64,000 bases of DNA from Inonotus obliquus (GCA_032164295.1 JAJHTX010000004.1:186001-250000), one strand, 5' to 3'. Positions 45,701 to 56,907 are shown, counted from the stretch's first letter. Numbers and translations: made by a program. Notes: generated by a model not told the origin, from the letters alone.

Positions 45701-47654
45701 AAGCATAGCACACATTTATATCTCCGCACTATCACTCTCGAGAGCAGACTCGGTCGTTGCAGAGCATTACTCAAAATTTTGTCCAGTTATTCCAGTTCGA
45801 AGATTTGGAACAAAGCCACCGCAACCGTGTATGAAAATCTTTACAGGACACGGCACGGTCGAATCAGTTGCGTTTTCCCCTGATGGGAAGAAGCTTGTTT
45901 CTGGATCGTCCGACAAGACAGTGCGTGTGTGGGATGTGGAGAGCGGGGAGCTCGTCGCTGGTCCGTTTGAAGGTCATGAAGGTTCGGTCAATTCTGTCGC
46001 TTTCTCTCCAGATGGGACGCGTATTGTATCGGGATCGGACGACAAGACAGTGCGTGTGTGGGATGCGGAGAGCGGCGAGCTCGTTGCTGGTCCATTTGAA
46101 GGGCATGAAGACTCGGTCTACTCAGTCGCTTTCTCTCCGGACGGGAAGCGCATAGTTTCGGGATCGGACGACAAGACGGTGCGTGTGTGGGATGCGGGGA
46201 GCAGCGAACTCGTTGCTGGTCCGTTTGAAGGACATGAAGGTTCGGTCTACTCTGTTGCTTTCTCTTCGGACGGGAAGCGCGTTGTTTCGGGATCGGAGGA
46301 CAAGACAGTACGTGTGTGGGATGCGGAGAGCGGGAATCTCGTTGCTGGTCCATTTGTAGGGCACGAAGGCTACATCAACTCTGTCGCTTTCTCTCCAGAT
46401 GGGAGGCGCATTGTTTCGGGATCGGCAGACAAGACGGTGCGTGTGTGGGATGCGGGGAGCAGCGAGCTCGTTGCTGGTCCGTTTGGAGGACATGAAGATT
46501 CGGTCTACTCCGTCGCTTTCTCTCCGGACGGGAAGCGCATAGTTTCGGGATCGCAGGACAAGACAGTGCGTGTGTGGGACGCGGAGAGCAGCGAGCTAGT
46601 TGTTGGTCCATTTGAAGGACATGAAGATCCGGTCTACTCCGTCGCTTTCTCTCCGGATGGGAAGCGCATAGTTTCGGGATCGGCCGACAAGACAGTGCGT
46701 GTGTGGGATGCGGAGAGCGGCGAACTCGTTGCTGGTCCGTTTGAAGGACATGAAAATTCAGTCACTTCTGTTGCTTTTTCTCCGGATGGGAAGAAGATTG
46801 TTTCGGGATCATGGAAGACAGTTCGTGTGTGGGATGCGGAGAGCGGCGAGCTAGTTGCTGGCCCATTTGAAGGACACGAAGATAATGTCTACTCCGTCGC
46901 GTTCTCTCCGGACGGTAAGCGCATTGTTGTGGGATCGGGCGACAAGACGTTTCGTGTGTGGGATGCGGAGAGCGGGAATCTCGTTGCTGGTCCGTTTGAA
47001 GGACATGAAGATTCAGTCACTTCTGTCGCTTTTTCTCTGGATGGGAAGAAGATTGTTTGTGTGTGGGATGCGGAGAGCGGAGAGCACATCGCTGGTCCGT
47101 TTGAAGGGCATGAATTTTGCGTCAACTCTGTCGCCTTCTCTCCGGACGGGAAGCGCATTGTTTCGGGATCGGCCGACAAGACAGTGCGTGTGTGGGATGC
47201 GGAAAGCGGAGAGATCGTTGCTAATCCGTTTAAAGGGCATGAAGGGGACGTCCGCGCGGTAGGTTTCTCGTCGGATGGAGAACAAGGTGCTTCTGCTTCG
47301 AAGGATAAGACCGTTCTTGTGTGCAACGTTGAACATAGTAGACTATGTAATGCCCTTACATCGGGAGACGTCTGCGAAGATAAATTGCTGCGCCACGGAA
47401 GGACCGACGTAGGACGACTCTCACTTCTTGCTCGCCTGGGTATTTCTTCGAACTGGATTCGCTCAAATGACGGTTGGTTGTTAGGGAAGAAAGGAGAGTT
47501 ATTGCTGTGGATTCCGCCGGACATGCGCAAAACGCTTCATCAACCTCACAATACTATTTTCATCGGGGCACGATTCTCGACGAGACTTGAATTTACGGGC
47601 GACGAAGTGGGTGATGGATGGTATAAAGGTTATAATGGACATGATGCCGAATAG
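42718..47654 (+). CDS. C2-NACHT-WD40 NLR-type STAND protein, right copy
   Basis: Paralogue of the left NLR with the same exon plan. First exon 42718..42742 (MTIFYTLE), second 42793..42928 carrying the C2-like APKAYVKVTFGN. The helical region includes IHPYANAAW and MKQIEADQRVVELV. The NACHT exon has Walker A GAAGTGKST and Walker B IILDALDECG, and lacks four residues present in the left copy after SHAR (an in-frame deletion). An intron (GTGAGT donor after LLEATLWTA near 45570) leads to the WD40 exon, which has 12 blades, one of which (GKKIVCVWDAESG near 47040) has lost its middle strand. Blade consensus here is GKRIVSGSxDKTVRVW versus GTRIVSGS in the left copy. The C-terminal domain WIRSNDGWLLGKKGELLLW is kept. 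The frame is intact. Confidence 0.88.
45840..47335 (+). repeat. 129-bp WD40 array, 12 units
   Basis: Twelve tandem units. Units share the GKR variant within this array more than with the left-arm array, which favours GTR. This points to homogenisation inside each gene after the duplication. Unit 10 is shortened by loss of the GSxDKTVR segment and unit 8 by one residue (GSWKTV). Confidence 0.85.
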
Positions 47655-47885
47655 AGAGCGACATCAGACTTATTCATTTAGTTACGTACTCATGTAGTCG
47701 GTAGTCAGTTTCCCTTCCTATATCATCTCAACATGTTCTTTGCAAGGGTGCAAGGTAGCAGTCATTTTAATAACTTCTATTGTTCTTTTGTGGGTCATCT
47801 CGTTGTCAATGGAGTAGGAACGTTGTTTGTCGTTATAGTAGACAGTACAGTCACGTCAAACAGCAAGGAGCTGCATAGCATTGTA

Positions 47886-48048
47886 TGCTTGTGGTGGTGA
47901 ACTAGATGTAGGCGGACGACTACTCGTATACAATTTAGATCAACATTTTGATTTCTGGGTGGATGAAATGCAAACATATAATACGACAGGGCGACTAGCT
48001 TATTCAGTGCAATTTCAGGTGAATAGAGATGGTGCTCGGAGATATTGA
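47886..48048 (+). CDS. Short conserved ORF downstream of the right NLR
   Basis: Counterpart of 21018-21257. Reads CGGELDVGGRLLVYNLDQH and ends VNRDGARRY-stop. The same stop and conservative substitutions in both arms suggest that the frame mattered before or after duplication, but the upstream part differs, so a proper start is not evident here. Confidence 0.3.
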
Positions 48049-49607
48049 TTGTGCAGTCAAAGAGTGAATAAGTTGGAGTAGTTCGTATGCCCGTCATGCC
48101 TTCAATCGCGCCCCCAATTGTCCTCCGATGAGAATGCGCAGCACCTTACACGAAGTTATCAACTGAGTTTTTGTATCGCCGCTGAATCCGAACGAAGTCA
48201 AGCAACCTACACCAGGTCGATATGTTCAGTTATTTGCGGACCCGATACCGATCCAAGCGTATATGATATTTCCCCGTCTAGTTCCAATGAACAACTACTC
48301 CCTATCGGAAGAAACGGAGAGCCTGGATATGAGACAATCTAAACCGCTGAGAAAGATGTGGGTAATATTACTTGTTATTCGTGACTGGAGAAAGGACTGA
48401 TAGTAGAATTATTGACGAAGCCAAGCAGATATCATTCCCGACCGTGTAAACGAAACGGAAAGCAATCGTGGGAAATTCAGCGATTTGCTCTCGCCTGTGT
48501 GCCTGATCGACATCGGGATCGGAATAACCAAGCTTACGTCATCCATACATGACACAGGCTGGACGCTGCTGCTCAGCGATGAGAAAGGTATGGTTATGTT
48601 AGGATGAATGGTGTTGAAGAGGGGGAGATTTTGGCTGCATCATCCACCTGCAGTTATTCAAAGAGGCAGCTGAAGATGTCCTCACAATCTCTGACCATGT
48701 AGGGCGACGCTCCGGCTGGCCGAGACAGAATGTTTAGTTCTATCATGTCCAGGATCACTCTAATGTAGTCCGATTATTATTTATGCCTCCTGCTTTTGCG
48801 TGAATTCCTGTCACTCACTAGTGTAATCCTGTTTAGGCTAATACTTGGAAGACGGGTACAAGGTCATACGTCGGTAGGCCTGAAGTTAGACGCAAGGCAG
48901 AACATCCACTGCAATTCAAATTAAATCAAGTCGAGCCTGGATGGAGTGTAGGTTAGCTGCGTTCTCGGGCTGGTATTTCCGGTGAAAAACGAGAGGTGCA
49001 TAACATACAGGCGATTCTCTCCAACTGGCCCTTGGGTATATTACTTTGCATGTCCGTTGAGTGGTAAACCAGAACTGAGAAGAGTTGAGTTAGCCCTACC
49101 TACTAACCAGAAACTGGATGACATAAGCGATGCACTTTGTAATCAAGGCAACCTCCGTCTCCAGCATCAAAGGTTCTGTGCCTGTGCCGCGCGAATCAAG
49201 TTGCGCGAATAATACAAAGGGCATGAAAAATCTCTTTGATCGAGATGGGAGAATGTCCAAGTCTTTGGGCGCTCGACCTCGCAGCTCCTCGCTCAACTTG
49301 TTCCTCCTTCCCTGCCACCGTCCGATGCGAATCTCGGAAGACGATGGATATGGCATGCACTTAATAGGGGTAAGTTTTGATTGCACCACCTGTTCGCATG
49401 AATTGTAGTCTGCCAAGACAGGAACGTTGCGCTGACGGGCTGGAAGCGCACCTTAGCCTATGCTTATCAGTGATCCGAGAACGCGTTTCGAATTGGGCGT
49501 CCTCAACGAGGCGCACGCTGACATCGATGTCAGGGAAAACGGCCGTATATAAATCCAGTTTGGATGAGACAAAGACGGCAAACTTGGTATCCGTATTCTT
49601 CTTCCAA
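48049..49607. other. NLR/glycosyltransferase intergenic region, right arm
   Basis: No complete gene. The minus-strand frame 49096-49416 (DYNSCEQVVQSKL and EELRGRAPKDLD) matches a plus-strand frame at 19558-19794 in the left arm, consistent with a divergent gene fragment next to the glycosyltransferase promoter. Blocks matching 19800-20300 are also present. Otherwise nothing seen. Confidence 0.4.
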
Positions 49608-51695
49608 ATGTCTCCGAAGGGTCACGTCGTTGCACTCACAATCCTCGCATGGGGTAATCCCTTGTTTGATCCATTCTCTCAGACGCTAATGGCATCCGAT
49701 TACACGTACCAGGACATGCAAAGGCAACATGCACTTTGATAACGAAGATCGTCCGTTTCGGCAACGTTCATGCCACCGTTTTCGCTCCTGTTCAGCTTTA
49801 CGACAAGATCAAGGCAGAGGTTGCAGCCAATTTCATTCCAGGAACAGAGGACGGATTGAAGGATTTGATAAGGTTACCGAAGCTCATCTCACTAGTTTGT
49901 ATCTGTAATTCATGTTTTCTCATTTACTCATCTTGCTAGGATTGCCGGATTGGAGAATGATGCTCACCCGCTAGAGTTTACTCGACTATCCTCCGAATTC
50001 CTGGACGGGTATAAGCAACTCTGCTCAAGTCAACCGATCAAGATCACGACAAACGGAGACGGCTACTATGAGCCTGTTGCGCCTCCCCAGCTAGTTATAA
50101 TGGACGTATGTAAATTTCCTTCAAAATTCATGGCTTTCTATTATCTAATGTTCTCGCTTCAGTTCTTCACATTCGATGCCTTTCAAGGCGTCAGGCAGGC
50201 CACTGGAAAGTCGGTCCCCATCTACGTCCTAGACCCGACATCGGCGTCTGCGGTTGTGTTCCTTTGGGGTCCTGAGCGCTTCGGTGGGAACGGGGATCTT
50301 GCAAAGAAGCTTGAAGTGATCACTACGACAGATGAGAAAGAAGCTGCCCAACAGGCGGATACAGTAAGAATTCTCACTGGTATGAATAGTCTTGCGTCAT
50401 TGACACTCTCCACAAAGATTTATCGTAGAGTGAAGGGTGAACTATTGAAAGTTCCTGGGCTACCTCCGATGTACGACCACGAGTTCTCGCCGCAAAAGGT
50501 ATGATTCGTGTGCTTTATTCTTTCTCTGTATGAACTGATATTCTATGCTGGACAGTTGTTCATGGATCTGCCGATTGCACAAACCAACGCACCTGCTCAC
50601 AGGTCAGTCACAATCTCCTATGTGCGATCATATTGGATGGTTCATTGAAAAGATTCATAACAGGTTCTTCATGGAATGCGACGGCGTAATCATGAATACT
50701 ACGCCCCTTTTAGAAAAGGACGCGATCGATGCTGTTCGAGAGTGGCTTGACAAGCCGATCATTTGTCCAGCTCCGTTCGACTTTCCACTTCTTCCAAGGA
50801 AAAGCAATAGTTCGTCTGGAGCAGACGAGGTGGATGATTTTCTTAGCAAGGCACTAAAGACATACGGACCTCATTCCGTCGTTTACGTATGTTGTGTTCG
50901 GTCTCTACGAAATCGACGCAGTCATAAAGGATTCTTCTAGATGTCATTTGGCTCGGCTTTTTGGTCTTCGGAGCCGGAAAAGATCTGGGCCGCTCTGGAC
51001 GTCTTCATGGAGTGTGGCATACCATTTGTGGGTCTGATATGTCGTCTTATAAGTATACTGACTCATCTCAAATAGATGTTCTCCGTGGCTAGTCCGTTTG
51101 CGATAATACCCAATGAGATCGAAACCAAGATCAAAGAGTCGGGCATTGGTTTGATTTCAAAGTGGTTCCCTCAGACTTCGATTTTGAATCATGAGGTCTA
51201 TTGAGTGATATGACAATCCATTTCATGCTCATGGTGGTTTTCTTTATCGTTAGGCATGCGGATGGTTCGTAACTCATTGCGGTCATAATTCTCTTCTGGA
51301 AGCAATGGTAGCGGGAGTTCCATTGTAAGTAATCGATGGTGTACCCTAATTGCGGCGTCTCATAACGATGCTATAGGATCTGCTGGCCATTCGACATAGA
51401 TCAACCCATGAATGCAGCTCTCATCTCCGATGTTCACAAAATTGGGTACGAGCTCTTTGAGACTCGCTCATGGCACGGTCTAAAGCCCATCCATCGACTC
51501 GGGAATAAGTCACCAGAAGGCACTGTGGAAGCGTTCAGACGCGAATTCAAAGAAGTCCTTGAGAAGGCGAGAGGAGAAGATGGGAAGATCAAACGCGCAA
51601 ATATTCTGAAACTTGGACGCGAACTTGGTAAGAGCTGGGAGCCTGAGGGAGAGGCATGGAAGGAGATCAAGCGCATAGTCGATGCTCTTCATTAG
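49608..51695 (+). CDS. UDP-glycosyltransferase (GT1-like), intact right copy
   Basis: The CDS is join(49608..49653,49713..49872,49940..50105,50163..50363,50418..50498,50556..50602,50664..50886,50941..51027,51076..51195,51254..51324,51377..51695), 506 aa, all phases closing. The N-terminal acceptor lobe begins SPKGHVVALTILAWGHAKAT with the conserved His after Trp-Gly created by the first splice. The donor lobe has VVYMSFGSAFWSSEPEKI and the PSPG-like signature SKWFPQTSILNHE, CGWFVTHCGHNS and ICWPFDIDQP. No membrane anchor is visible at the C-terminus, so it is probably cytosolic. It would glycosylate a lipophilic small molecule or sterol-like acceptor, but the acceptor is unknown. Its left twin is broken, so this is the likely functional gene. 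Confidence 0.88.
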
Positions 51696-53416
51696 TGAAT
51701 GCTGCATTTCAACACCGACGTTTAGATGAAATAAGCTATAGTAGAGTTATTGAGCTCTAAGGAGTGTGTAGGAGGCTTAGAACACATCGGCCACATGTGA
51801 ACAGAACCCGACACGTCCAATAGCGATCTCGAGAATGACGCGTATCCAAGTATAACAGTAAGTACTGAGGTGAGTTTTGTCGGACTGCTTTCGCCCAAGT
51901 TCACATTCGGGACTAAAGAGGTTGCTAGAGAGTACAGATCAAGAACCTGAGGAACTTGGTGAGATGCACGATCCATTTGTATCTGTTTCACAGGGAGCTA
52001 TTCATGGTCCTGCTTATTCCCAGAGTCCCCCCCTCTGAGATGAACTCAATAATTCTACGATACTTTATGTAAGTGCGGTGCGTGATGAAAGCCAAAGAAG
52101 GCCTTGTTGCAAACATCTGTCATCTGATCTACGAGCAGATACGGGTGAGATCCAATGAAAAGTTGTGTACATCGAGAGAACGTTTGACTGAGGATGGATC
52201 TACAAGCTCTAGCTGAACACCGGGACTAGAAACCAATGATTATTCACGACCCAGAAGTAGTTGAAAAGAATTATTCAATTTAGTGAGTGGTGGTGATAAC
52301 AGAAGACTCACGAGGTGGGTCTCGAGTCAGCAGGTCAATACGAGACCAAGTTTTGTTGAGGCAACGTTTCTCGAGGTAGCTTCATAGAGAATTATACGAG
52401 TGCCAGGAACGTGATGGAGTCATATAGCAACGGTGTGTATAAGCATACGGTGTTAATACCGGAAGTGAGAAGATGGATTGTCATGATGCGAGCAGACATT
52501 GTTGAAGAAAGAAAAGGAGAATGACCTTTCGCACAAATGTCGGGATTGCCACGAAGCGGACACGGCATGAGCAGGTATCAGAGATTCACAGTTACCCAAG
52601 CGCTGACTTAAGCTATGCCTCAAAGAGCATAAAAAGTATTCACAGCGACGAGCCACAACACAGTCGCAAGTTTGCTTACATAAGTACGTCAAGACTTAGG
52701 GCCGGCTGTCATCATCACAGTATTTGCCAGCAGTGCACTGTGCTCAGAGCTCTGACCTTGAACTCTGCTTTCACCGTTTCCGAACAGCTCAAAGTGAAGA
52801 CAACAACCCAGTTCAACTGTAGGGTCACGCAGGACTGCAATGTCGGATGCTCCCAAGACTGAAGGTACTAGTACTCTTGCCGCAAATGCGTCGATGGAGG
52901 CTTTATAGTTGGATGAATGGAACACGACGACCGACTGCCTCGTTCAAGTCTGATTGCTAAAAGATGTATGAGCGATAAAAACAATGTCCGTGCGTTGAGG
53001 AACTCAGTGAGGGAATCTCATTGACCAACACGTAACCGACTATTGCGCCACTCCTTTGCAAGGACGATCACTTTGCGCAATGTTTTCCCCCACTTTGCGC
53101 ATATTGCATGTAGTTATGCCACATCGCAATCCGCGTCGATCTTGGAGGACTACATACTCTACCTTGTGCCCGAGAGCGTTCGATGCATCATAATAAGCAA
53201 TGTCTCAAAGTCTCAGGACCAGAACTGACACCCCGAAGTCAAAACCTCGCCATCATCACTCGAAACGTAAATCTTCCTTTTCTCTATGGTAGCGTAAAGT
53301 GAGATGATAACAATAATCCCATTGCAGAGGCTGAAGATGGTCGGAAAGCCCTTGGAAAACTCGACCCAAATTCCCGTCGTCCGGGCAACCCCAAAGATAC
53401 TACACTGGTCAGCCAG
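51696..53416. other. Glycosyltransferase/protease intergenic region, right arm
   Basis: Matches 15606-17276 inverted. From about 52310 it also matches the flank of protease copy 4 (58350 onward). A minus-strand frame at 52689-52925 keeps the FHSSNYKASIDAFAARV to GCCLHFELFGNGES peptide found in three copies. No recognised domain and no other gene. Confidence 0.5.
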
Positions 53417-54661
53417 ATGGAGAAACTCTCTTTGGACCCTCAACATGAACAGTCTTCCTCGACGACCCATGGACCTCCCAAGAGAAATAAGCCGGTTGTT
53501 TATCCGCGTCTACATTTCTGGGGCTCTAACGTTGGCCCTGACCGAACTGCCTTGACGATATCACACATGTCCACTACCGCAACCCCACCTGTTCAACCCA
53601 CAAACCTCGCCACGCGTAATAATATTTTTGGAGCATATGTATATTCAGCAAAGCTCTACACTACGATAATGATAGGAAATACGAAACTGCGAGCTTTAGT
53701 GGACACTGGCTCTGATGTAACAATCGTTTCACGCGAGGCCGTTGCACAAGAATTAGGCAACGCCCGAAAGGCAGATTACACAGTCCCACTTGACTTCCCC
53801 GGTCGAGGCACCCTGGAAGCCGAAAAGGCAAGCGTGCACTATTTTCGCATGACTCTTGGCTGCGAAAATGATGAGAAGATAGTTATCGCTGATCCCATGC
53901 AAGCGGTCTGCATCTCAGGTTTAGAATTCCTAAACGGCTCGAACAATTACCGCGCTATCATCGGTCTCGGGCATCTAACGGACGAAGAAAACGCGAAGGG
54001 CTACATGCACATAATTGATACCATTTTGAAGCAGCAAGGCAATGACCATTTGCACAAGACCATGACCATAAATTTGTTTCCACGGGAAAAAGGGAAGGAC
54101 CAGTTCAAAGGATACATTGAGATTGGAGCTGTTGATCCTAAGGATCCTCTTATTCACTATTTTAAGTCAGCTGGTAGCGAAGTTCAGGAGAAAGGACTTT
54201 TCGAAGGAACAATTGCATATGGACAGGTAAACAAGCACGAGGACCTGAAGCGGGAAGAGGGAAAGATAGTAAGGACATATGGTGATCTTGATTCGGGTGC
54301 ACCAGGAATCTTTGTGAAGGAGTGGCTATTTGAAGCTTTGAAGGACAGATTGAAAAAGGTCGGCTGCAATCCAAGACCGGAGGTCATAGTAGAAGGCAGA
54401 TGGGGGGTACTAATACTTTCAAAGGAAGATTATAAAGTCATAGAAGGAAAGCATCTAATCGTCAAGTGCAAAACAGGGTATGAGGAGCAAGACTGGGTCA
54501 AAGTGCCTCTCACTCATGAACTGGGCTATGGATACAAAGCAGGACAGGATGAGCATGAAATGACAGTGGTACTGGACAAAGTAGGGACACTTGCAGATGA
54601 AGGGGATTTCCTACTTGGGCTCACTTTTTGTAAGCTTTTCGCTTCATTTATTTACTTGTAA
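53417..54661 (+). CDS. Pepsin-like aspartic protease, copy 3 (C-terminus altered)
   Basis: 414 codons. N-lobe DTG in ALVDTGSDVTIVSREAV and C-lobe DSG in YGDLDSGAPGIFVKEW are both intact. The frame stops at 54661 after GLTFCKLFASF. Sequence homologous to the copy 1 tail continues in another frame to a basic tail and stop at 54838 (GILHKASAIKRKSK). This is either a frameshift relative to copy 1 or an unconfirmed intron starting GTAAGC at 54630. The N-terminal MEKLSLDPQHEQ extension is shared with copies 2 and 4 but not copy 1, so the true start could instead be the Met near 53567. Confidence 0.65.
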   Translation: MEKLSLDPQHEQSSSTTHGPPKRNKPVVYPRLHFWGSNVGPDRTALTISHMSTTATPPVQPTNLATRNNIFGAYVYSAKLYTTIMIGNTKLRALVDTGSDVTIVSREAVAQELGNARKADYTVPLDFPGRGTLEAEKASVHYFRMTLGCENDEKIVIADPMQAVCISGLEFLNGSNNYRAIIGLGHLTDEENAKGYMHIIDTILKQQGNDHLHKTMTINLFPREKGKDQFKGYIEIGAVDPKDPLIHYFKSAGSEVQEKGLFEGTIAYGQVNKHEDLKREEGKIVRTYGDLDSGAPGIFVKEWLFEALKDRLKKVGCNPRPEVIVEGRWGVLILSKEDYKVIEGKHLIVKCKTGYEEQDWVKVPLTHELGYGYKAGQDEHEMTVVLDKVGTLADEGDFLLGLTFCKLFASFIYL

Positions 54662-54985
54662 AGTAATCATTCACTCCTTGCACCAAAAGATCAAGCAGCA
54701 TATGAGCAGGGTTTAAGAATAGTAGTCTGTGATCCAGGTGGAAGTGATAAATCAAATGCTGTAGGTATATTACATAAGGCATCTGCCATCAAGAGAAAAT
54801 CAAAAGCCTCGAATTCTGCTTTAAAAAAGCGGAAATGAATTGAAAAGTGAAGATGGTACATATAGTTGCAAAGCCAAGATGTATTCACAGTAGAAGTATA
54901 CTCAACAGAACTAAGTTGGGGATATGTTCATTGTAAGACACTATAGGTACCATTGTAGATATCATTGTGCCTTGTAAGAATGTAG

Positions 54986-55277
54986 TAATATTCTGGGATA
55001 TATGCGCGTCTGTTGAACTGTCTGTTATAAATGCAAAAGGATTGGTAGAGGCGACCGGAAATTGATTGCAAGCATGGTTGTGGTGCTAGGCTAGTGTGAA
55101 CCTGCAAGGTCCTCAATGATCCGCATGTCTAAAGTAAGTGAGCAACCAACTGTCAATCATCCCCAGAGAGATCTGGACTACATAAGTGTGATTCTTCCTT
55201 TGGTCCCAGATTGCATCCGTCCTTCTCACTCAAGACTGCGAAAGCTGACACCCACACTGTCAGCATCCCTTCTGCTC
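54986..55277. other. Sequence between right arm and solo LTR
   Basis: No gene. From about 55190 the plus strand is the reverse complement of repeat R1 (downstream half), interrupted at 55278 by the solo LTR. Confidence 0.5.
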
Positions 55278-55282
55278 CTCTC

Positions 55283-56902
55283 TGTTAGAAAGGCAATACA
55301 ATTCACTATTACTAAGTCTGATTAATAACCAAAGCGATCTCAATATGAATTGGATACAGGAAAGGTTGAATGCGGTTACACGAATGCTACAGCAGCCAAT
55401 AATACCAGCAACACCAAGATCAGGAGTGTTACAGTATTGTAGTACTGTAGACCAGCACACGAGATAGCAGAGAAGCTACTTCGGGAGATATTGAAGGAAA
55501 TAACATATTCAGCAATAATTAAAGAACAATCGGACATCATGATTAGGAGACGATTCATCATAATGAACTACAAACTGAATACAGCTGTACAGAAAGCTTA
55601 TGAACGAGAAGTCAGATTACTCTCATACGATAATCATTACTTCCTAATGGCAATAGGAATAAGGAACATTGCTTCAAAGGAAGACAATCACCAATGCGAT
55701 GTAGCAGTACTTGACATCAACATTCCATACAGGAGCAAACCTGAAGGTATAGCAAGAGAGTCAGCCTATAAGTGGACTGAGTATCTAGTCCAAAGGCTTA
55801 AGCAATTACTAACAGGAGGAAGAACAGTTGTAAAAGTAAAGGAAGACCGACATGGAGGAATAATAAGGATCAAAGGAATCCGAGGCAGATCACTAGCAGA
55901 TATAGCAGTAGCACCAGGATACACTAGAGTGCAGCAAGTGATTAATAATATCAACACACCTAGGGCAATAGCATTATCCAGATGGCGAAGTGTAGGAACA
56001 TAGACAGAGCCGATGCAGACACCCATATGGCACGTGACCCAAACATTACCATACATGGCACAAGATCGACAGCCTCGACGCCGATCACATGTTATAGATC
56101 TCGACAACATAATACACCATTAAGGATGAGCAGGCAAAACAAAGCTAGGTGGAAGGAGATAGATTACTAAGGACAGGACTAGAAGGTAATAGGAATATGA
56201 CATAAGGTAGTTAGAGTCATCAGAAAACAGGTATGACCGGAACCAATATGAACAAGTCATAGAGCAATGCAATGCAGTTAGCATCGAGTATGACTAGGTC
56301 TGAAAGTAGATACAATGAGGCAAACAGACCAATAGCCCATAATTTCTATACTAGGCAGGCATGTAAAATAGTATAAATAGGAGGCCATCTTAGGGCCAAC
56401 CAACAGTTTAATCCAAGTCCAGAGACTCAGAGTAAACCTCACAGAAAGTCTCCAGTTGATCGATAAACAATCTTACATACTAAGAACCCAAGAAGTACTT
56501 GAGAGCGACCCTTCTTAGCTAATCAACAGTGTGAGTTGAAGCTTAGGTAAAATACGGATTGCAGCTAGACTGTTTCTCCCTATCATTAGCCTGAGTGCTA
56601 ATTGATCGAAGTGTGGTAACTATCGACCTCTCATACCTCTCTTATCGTGTCCAACAAGTGTTAGTACAGATAGTTAAGGTCATCACTTAGTTGTCAGTAT
56701 AACTAACATTACAATAATAGTATTAGACTGAAGGTTACAGAAGTTGGTCAATAGTTGTTTTAAGACGGAGCTTAACACATCCCCTAAGGTGGCTATTGAT
56801 TCCACAGCTATAGTAACATATTGGATTTGGATTAACCCCTCTTTTGAGGTAATAACCAGATCTAGACGCTGATCCTACCAGATCAGCGCCTCCAAACTAA
56901 CA
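55283..56902 (+). mobile_element. Solo LTR of an LTR retrotransposon (1620 bp)
   Basis: The ends are TGTTAG at 55283 and CTAACA at 56902, perfect inverted repeats with the canonical TG...CA. They are flanked by the 5-bp direct repeat CTCTC (55278-55282 and 56903-56907). A TATA box (TATAAATA, 56372-56379) sits in a block shared with the second LTR (catgtaaa, then taggaggccatc). The sequence after the TATA box up to the end has no ATG on the plus strand. The 5' half holds a decayed copy of the LTR-encoded ORF. No internal region remains, so it is a recombination product. The superfamily (gypsy or copia) cannot be decided without pol. Confidence 0.88.
55344..56003 (+). pseudogene. LTR-encoded protein, copy in solo LTR (frameshifted)
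   Basis: Homologous along its length to the 256-aa ORF at 60601-61371: WIQERL, QPIIPATPRS, a CxxC-RPA motif, EITY, DIMIRRRF, QKAYEREVRLLSYD, GIRNIA and PGYTRVQ. One base is missing within the CxxC motif near 55441, so the first ~35 codons and the remaining 170 codons lie in different frames. Apart from this the frame is open to the stop at 56003. Similarity is roughly one half at protein level, so the two LTRs are old relatives and not recent duplicates. Confidence 0.7.
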
Positions 56903-56907
56903 CTCTC

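Larger units (their letters stand above)
42413..54985 (+). repeat. Right arm of ~12.4 kb inverted segmental duplication
   Basis: Colinear with 14060-26362 read on the minus strand. Holds an intact NLR, an intact glycosyltransferase and protease copy 3, with matching intergenic DNA. Confidence 0.85.

Noticed and set aside
14060..54985. The inverted arms as an assembly artefact
   Set aside because: The arms differ by many substitutions, indels, a nonsense codon and WD40 blade number, which a duplicated contig would not show.
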